The notes beneath the pieces were generated by a model that was not told where the DNA came from, ran no database searches, and saw nothing but the letters and a program-made list of their open reading frames with translations. A stretch of DNA of 64,000 bases from NCBI GenBank assembly GCA_963588905.1, contig CAVAJF010000025.1:62001-126000 (forward strand). The letters are read 5' to 3'. The DNA comes from Butyricicoccus_A sp963588905. GTDB lineage: Bacteria; Bacillota; Clostridia; Oscillospirales; Butyricicoccaceae. Both the position numbers and the translations under genes were made by a program. How positions within the stretch are numbered: the first letter of the stretch is position 1; each line of letters begins with the position of its first letter. Of the stretch, positions 61,241 through 64,000 are shown one piece after another.

Positions 61241-61486
61241 TTACAGATCCAGATAATTGGAAATCAGTTCCTGCATCAGCTCGTCGCGGTCAATCTTGCG
61301 AATCAAGCTGCGTGCATTGTTATAGTTGGTAATATATGTCGGATCTTCGGAGAGCAGATAACCCACAATCTGATTGATCGGATTATAGCCATTTTCCTTC
61401 AGAGCATCATATACTGTCTGAAGCACGCGCTTCATTTCCTTATTACTTTCTTCTTTCATGCTGAACTTTCTTGTTCCATCAAGCAT
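61241..61486 (-). CDS. ireB: IreB family regulatory phosphoprotein
   Basis: An 81-residue protein of the IreB (DUF965) family. It contains VLQTVYDALKENGYNPINQIVGYLLSEDPTYITNYNNARSLIRKIDRDELMQELI in pattern, the full family core. In Enterococcus faecalis IreB is phosphorylated by the PASTA kinase IreK and lowers cephalosporin resistance. The Thr target near the N-terminus may be in the DGTRKFSM segment. AAAGGAGG precedes the ATG. Its usual neighbours (alaS, ruvX) are not here; pheT lies upstream. Confidence 0.93.
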   Translation of the reverse strand: MLDGTRKFSMKEESNKEMKRVLQTVYDALKENGYNPINQIVGYLLSEDPTYITNYNNARSLIRKIDRDELMQELISNYLDL

Positions 61487-61514
61487 TACGGAGCCCTCCT
61501 TTCAACTATCTACC

Positions 61515-61543
61515 ATGATAATACAAAAATTCAGAATTGTAAA
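61515..61543 (-). promoter_or_regulatory. Promoter of ireB
   Basis: On the minus strand TTTACA and TATCAT are 17 bases apart, about 35 bases before the ireB start, in the gap after pheT. Confidence 0.6.
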
Positions 61544-61560
61544 GGATTGTAAATCATATT

Positions 61561-63960
61561 TTACTGACGAAGTTTTGCATCGAACTGCTTTTCGAGGGCA
61601 GCGATTGCCTTCTTCATCGCGTTGTCGCACTCTTCATCGGTCAGGGTACGGTCGCTGCCGCGCAGACGCATGGAGTATGCCACACTCTTCTTGCCTTCCG
61701 GTACCTGATCGCCCTTGTATACGTCGAACAGGGAAACTGCTTCCAGAATACCGCCGACAGCCTTTGCGATTGCCTTTTCCATGTGTGCTACCGGAATGGA
61801 GTCATCGCACAGAACCGCAATATCGCGGGTAGATGCCGGATACTTCGGCAGCGGCTGATACAGCTTGTCGGTATTTGCGTTGGCAAACATGAGATCCAGA
61901 TTGATTTCAGCAGCCAGAATCTCGCTCTTGCCAGCACCATAATTCTTGGAAATGACCGGATGGATGGTGCCAAAGATACCCAGCTCGGTTTCGCCAGTCA
62001 GGATCTTTGCGCAGCGACCTGGATGATAAGACGGATTGTCGGTTACCGGCTCGAAGCTGACGTCAGATACGCCGCTCTCGCTGAGAATCTTCTCCACAAT
62101 GCCCTTGAACTGGAAGAAGGACAGGCGACCATAAGTGCCCATGGTCAGAATGTGCGGCTCCTGCGGCAGAACCTCGGTGTTTACCTTGCCGTCCTTGATT
62201 TCCGGCAGATATACCGTAGCGATCTCGTACAGGCTTGCCGTCGGGTTTCTGTGGTTCAGGTTGTGCATCAGGCACTCCAGCATGGACGGCAGGGAAGTGG
62301 TACGCATGACACTGAAATCTTCGCCCAGCGGATTCAGGATCGTCACGGACAGACGCTTTTCGCTGTCCTCCGGCAGACCAATGCTGTCATACATCTTTGG
62401 GCTGCCGAACGAGAAGTTCTGTGCCTCGTCGAAGCCGCAAGCGCGGGCATAGGTGCCGATGTTCTTCTCAAAATACTGCTTCGGGGACAGACCGCCGGCA
62501 GCCGTGCCGCCGAACTGCGTGGTCGGAATGTTGTCGTAGCCATACATACGGGCAACTTCTTCCGCCAGATCGCACATGCGCGCAATGTCGGTGCGGTAGA
62601 ACGGAACAACAACTTCATCGCCCTCAACAACAAAGCCCAGACGATTCAGATAGCCGACAATTTCCTCGCGGCTCAGATCAATGCCGAGCAGAGCATTCAT
62701 CTTATCGCACTCCAGCGGCAGACGCTTGTGCTCGTCGCTGGTTGCATCGACGTCAATCACGCCGTCAACCACTTCGCCGGCACCCAGCATTTCTACCAGC
62801 TCGCAGGCACGGTTGACTGCATCCATCGTCATGCGTGGATCAAGACCCTTCTCGAAACGGCCGGAAGCCTCGGTACGCATACCCAGCTTCTGTGCGGTGA
62901 TACGAACGGTTGCACCGTGGAAGTTTGCGGACTCAAAGACAACGGTCTGAGTCTTTTCGGTGATCTCGCTCTCGTAGCCGCCCATAACACCGGCAACAGC
63001 GGTAGCTGTGGTGCCGTCAGCGATACACAGCATGTCCTTATCGAGGTAGTGGTTTTCACCGTCCAGTGTCTGGATAAATTCACCGTCCTTCGGGCGGCGA
63101 ACAACGATCTTGCCGTCCTTCAGACAGGAATAGTCAAAGGCGTGCATCGGCTGACCGTATTCCAGCATGACATAGTTGGTAATATCAACAATATTGTTGA
63201 TCGGGCGAACACCAGCGGCGTGCAGACGCTCACGCATCCAAGCCGGAGACGGCTCAATCTTAATGTTCTTGACCAGACGTGCGGTGTAGCGCGGGCACAG
63301 ATCAGTAGCTTCTACTGCGACAGACAGCGTATCGTTGATGTCACCGCCGATGCCCTTGACAACCGGCGTGTGCAGCTTCAGTTCGCGACCAAACGTAGCA
63401 GCAGTCTCGCGTGCCAGACCGATAATGCTCAGGCAGTCCGGACGGTTCGACGTGATTTCAAAGTCTGTGACATACTCATCCAAACCAACCAGCGTCTTGA
63501 TATCCACACCAACTGGTGTGCCTTCCGGCATAAGCAGCAGACCATCCGGATCGCCATACGGGATTTCATTCAGGGTCAGACCCAGCTCTTCGTGCGAGCA
63601 CATCATACCGTTGGACGGCACGCCGCGCAGCTTGCCCTTGGTGATCTTTACGCCGCCCGGCAGATACGATTTGTGCAGAGCGACCGGAACGACACGGCCA
63701 ACCTCTGCGTTCGGTGCGCCGGTGACGATCTGAATCGGTTCTTCCTTGCCAACGTCTACCTGACAAATAACCAGATGGTCAGAGTCTGGATGCGGAACGT
63801 TGGACAGAATTTTACCGGTAACTACATTTTTAATTTCATCGCCGAGGTAGACAACTTCTTCCACCTTGGAACCGGACATGGTCATCTTGTCCGCATATTC
63901 CTTGTTGGAAATACCAGTCATATCTACAAATTCGGCAAGCCAGCTCATTGGCAGCTTCAT
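61561..63960 (-). CDS. pheT: Phenylalanyl-tRNA synthetase beta subunit
   Basis: A 799-residue subunit of the alpha2-beta2 synthetase. In order it has the N-terminal tRNA-binding OB domain (VVTGKILSNVPHPDSDHLVICQVDVG), the B3/B4 editing domain (about 200-400; SIIGLAREtAATFGRE in pattern), the B5 domain with NRLGF, the catalytic-like core with SFGSPKMYDSIGL, and the C-terminal anticodon-binding fold ending SLFDVYKGDQVPEGKKSVAYSMRLRGSDRTLTDEE. GGAGGAATG precedes the start. pheS would lie beyond the window's right edge. The last 40 bases of the window are non-coding. Confidence 0.97.
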   Translation of the reverse strand: MKLPMSWLAEFVDMTGISNKEYADKMTMSGSKVEEVVYLGDEIKNVVTGKILSNVPHPDSDHLVICQVDVGKEEPIQIVTGAPNAEVGRVVPVALHKSYLPGGVKITKGKLRGVPSNGMMCSHEELGLTLNEIPYGDPDGLLLMPEGTPVGVDIKTLVGLDEYVTDFEITSNRPDCLSIIGLARETAATFGRELKLHTPVVKGIGGDINDTLSVAVEATDLCPRYTARLVKNIKIEPSPAWMRERLHAAGVRPINNIVDITNYVMLEYGQPMHAFDYSCLKDGKIVVRRPKDGEFIQTLDGENHYLDKDMLCIADGTTATAVAGVMGGYESEITEKTQTVVFESANFHGATVRITAQKLGMRTEASGRFEKGLDPRMTMDAVNRACELVEMLGAGEVVDGVIDVDATSDEHKRLPLECDKMNALLGIDLSREEIVGYLNRLGFVVEGDEVVVPFYRTDIARMCDLAEEVARMYGYDNIPTTQFGGTAAGGLSPKQYFEKNIGTYARACGFDEAQNFSFGSPKMYDSIGLPEDSEKRLSVTILNPLGEDFSVMRTTSLPSMLECLMHNLNHRNPTASLYEIATVYLPEIKDGKVNTEVLPQEPHILTMGTYGRLSFFQFKGIVEKILSESGVSDVSFEPVTDNPSYHPGRCAKILTGETELGIFGTIHPVISKNYGAGKSEILAAEINLDLMFANANTDKLYQPLPKYPASTRDIAVLCDDSIPVAHMEKAIAKAVGGILEAVSLFDVYKGDQVPEGKKSVAYSMRLRGSDRTLTDEECDNAMKKAIAALEKQFDAKLRQ

Positions 63961-64000
63961 GATTTCATTCCTCCAAAAATCAAATATATTCCAGCAATCA

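Noticed and set aside
60971..61552. 193-codon plus-strand frame through the ireB region
   Set aside because: Runs antisense to ireB and through its terminator; no ribosome site.
1..64000. CRISPR array, prophage, tRNA or rRNA genes
   Set aside because: I looked for spaced direct repeats, phage structural genes, cloverleaf ends and rRNA sequence and saw none.

Overview
The window is an ordinary chromosomal segment of a Gram-positive anaerobe. Gene content and order (rnhB-yraN, thrC, tig-clpP-clpX, lon-engB, IreB regulator, cobalamin-linked methyltransferases, butanol-type alcohol dehydrogenase, BadF-type activases, phosphoketolase, no respiratory chain genes) point to Bacillota, class Clostridia, most likely an Oscillospirales gut organism of the Butyricicoccus/Agathobaculum kind. 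The genus is an inference, not a sequence match. Genes are tightly packed, have strong AGGAGG-type ribosome sites and sigma-A-like promoters, and mostly end in clear intrinsic terminators. I see no tRNA, rRNA, CRISPR array, insertion sequence or prophage.

Layout. 1-12.7 kb: end of ylqF, rnhB, yraN, an M19 dipeptidase, thrC, a metallophosphoesterase, then the protein-quality-control block tig, clpP, clpX, a DUF3846-like gene, lon, engB, and lysA. 12.9-18.1 kb: Na/Pi cotransporter, an Old Yellow Enzyme-type oxidoreductase overlapping an EcsC protein, and an NfeD/SPFH membrane pair. 18.2-25.1 kb: accessory envelope genes (AT-rich lipoprotein, two membrane-anchored proteins, one with an SH3b domain), NAD(P)HX epimerase, butanol-type dehydrogenase, a Cys-rich protein, ZIP transporter, rhodanese. 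25.2-31 kb: glycosyltransferase, a three-gene 2-hydroxyacyl-CoA-dehydratase-like/activase cassette followed by a HAD phosphatase, and a degenerate CobL-like protein. 31.2-38.9 kb: hydrolase, polar amino-acid ABC importer, patatin, carbonic anhydrase, AEC transporter, rsmE, a PAP2-related protein, DMT transporter. 39.0-42.8 kb: an uncharacterised MoxR AAA+ / DUF2201-VWA / leucine-rich-repeat operon. 42.8-53 kb: CAT-like acyltransferase, divergent OPRT-like protein, pyruvate carboxylase with a perfect 490-bp tandem duplication of its 5' end, NUDIX, AraC regulator, corrinoid-type methyltransferase, TSUP, Ada-AraC protein. 53.3-59.3 kb: phosphoketolase, a QueG-like Fe-S protein, and a cobalamin-riboswitch-controlled unit (Cys-rich small protein, LysR regulator) next to a B12-independent MetE-like gene. 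59.4-64 kb: SH3b-NlpC/P60 wall hydrolase with a 37-bp tandem duplication of its start region, a hypothetical gene, ireB and pheT.

How they work together. Phosphoketolase, pyruvate carboxylase and the butanol-type dehydrogenase indicate fermentative carbon flow with anaplerotic CO2 fixation, which the carbonic anhydrase could support. Cobalamin recurs: a riboswitch, a Cys-rich protein of a type seen near B12 genes, a UroD-fold methyltransferase, a CobL-like protein and a MetE-like enzyme. The most noteworthy items are the riboswitch-LysR-metE layout, the MoxR-VWA-LRR operon, the split dehydratase-activase cassette, and two perfect tandem duplications that each copy a ribosome site and start codon.
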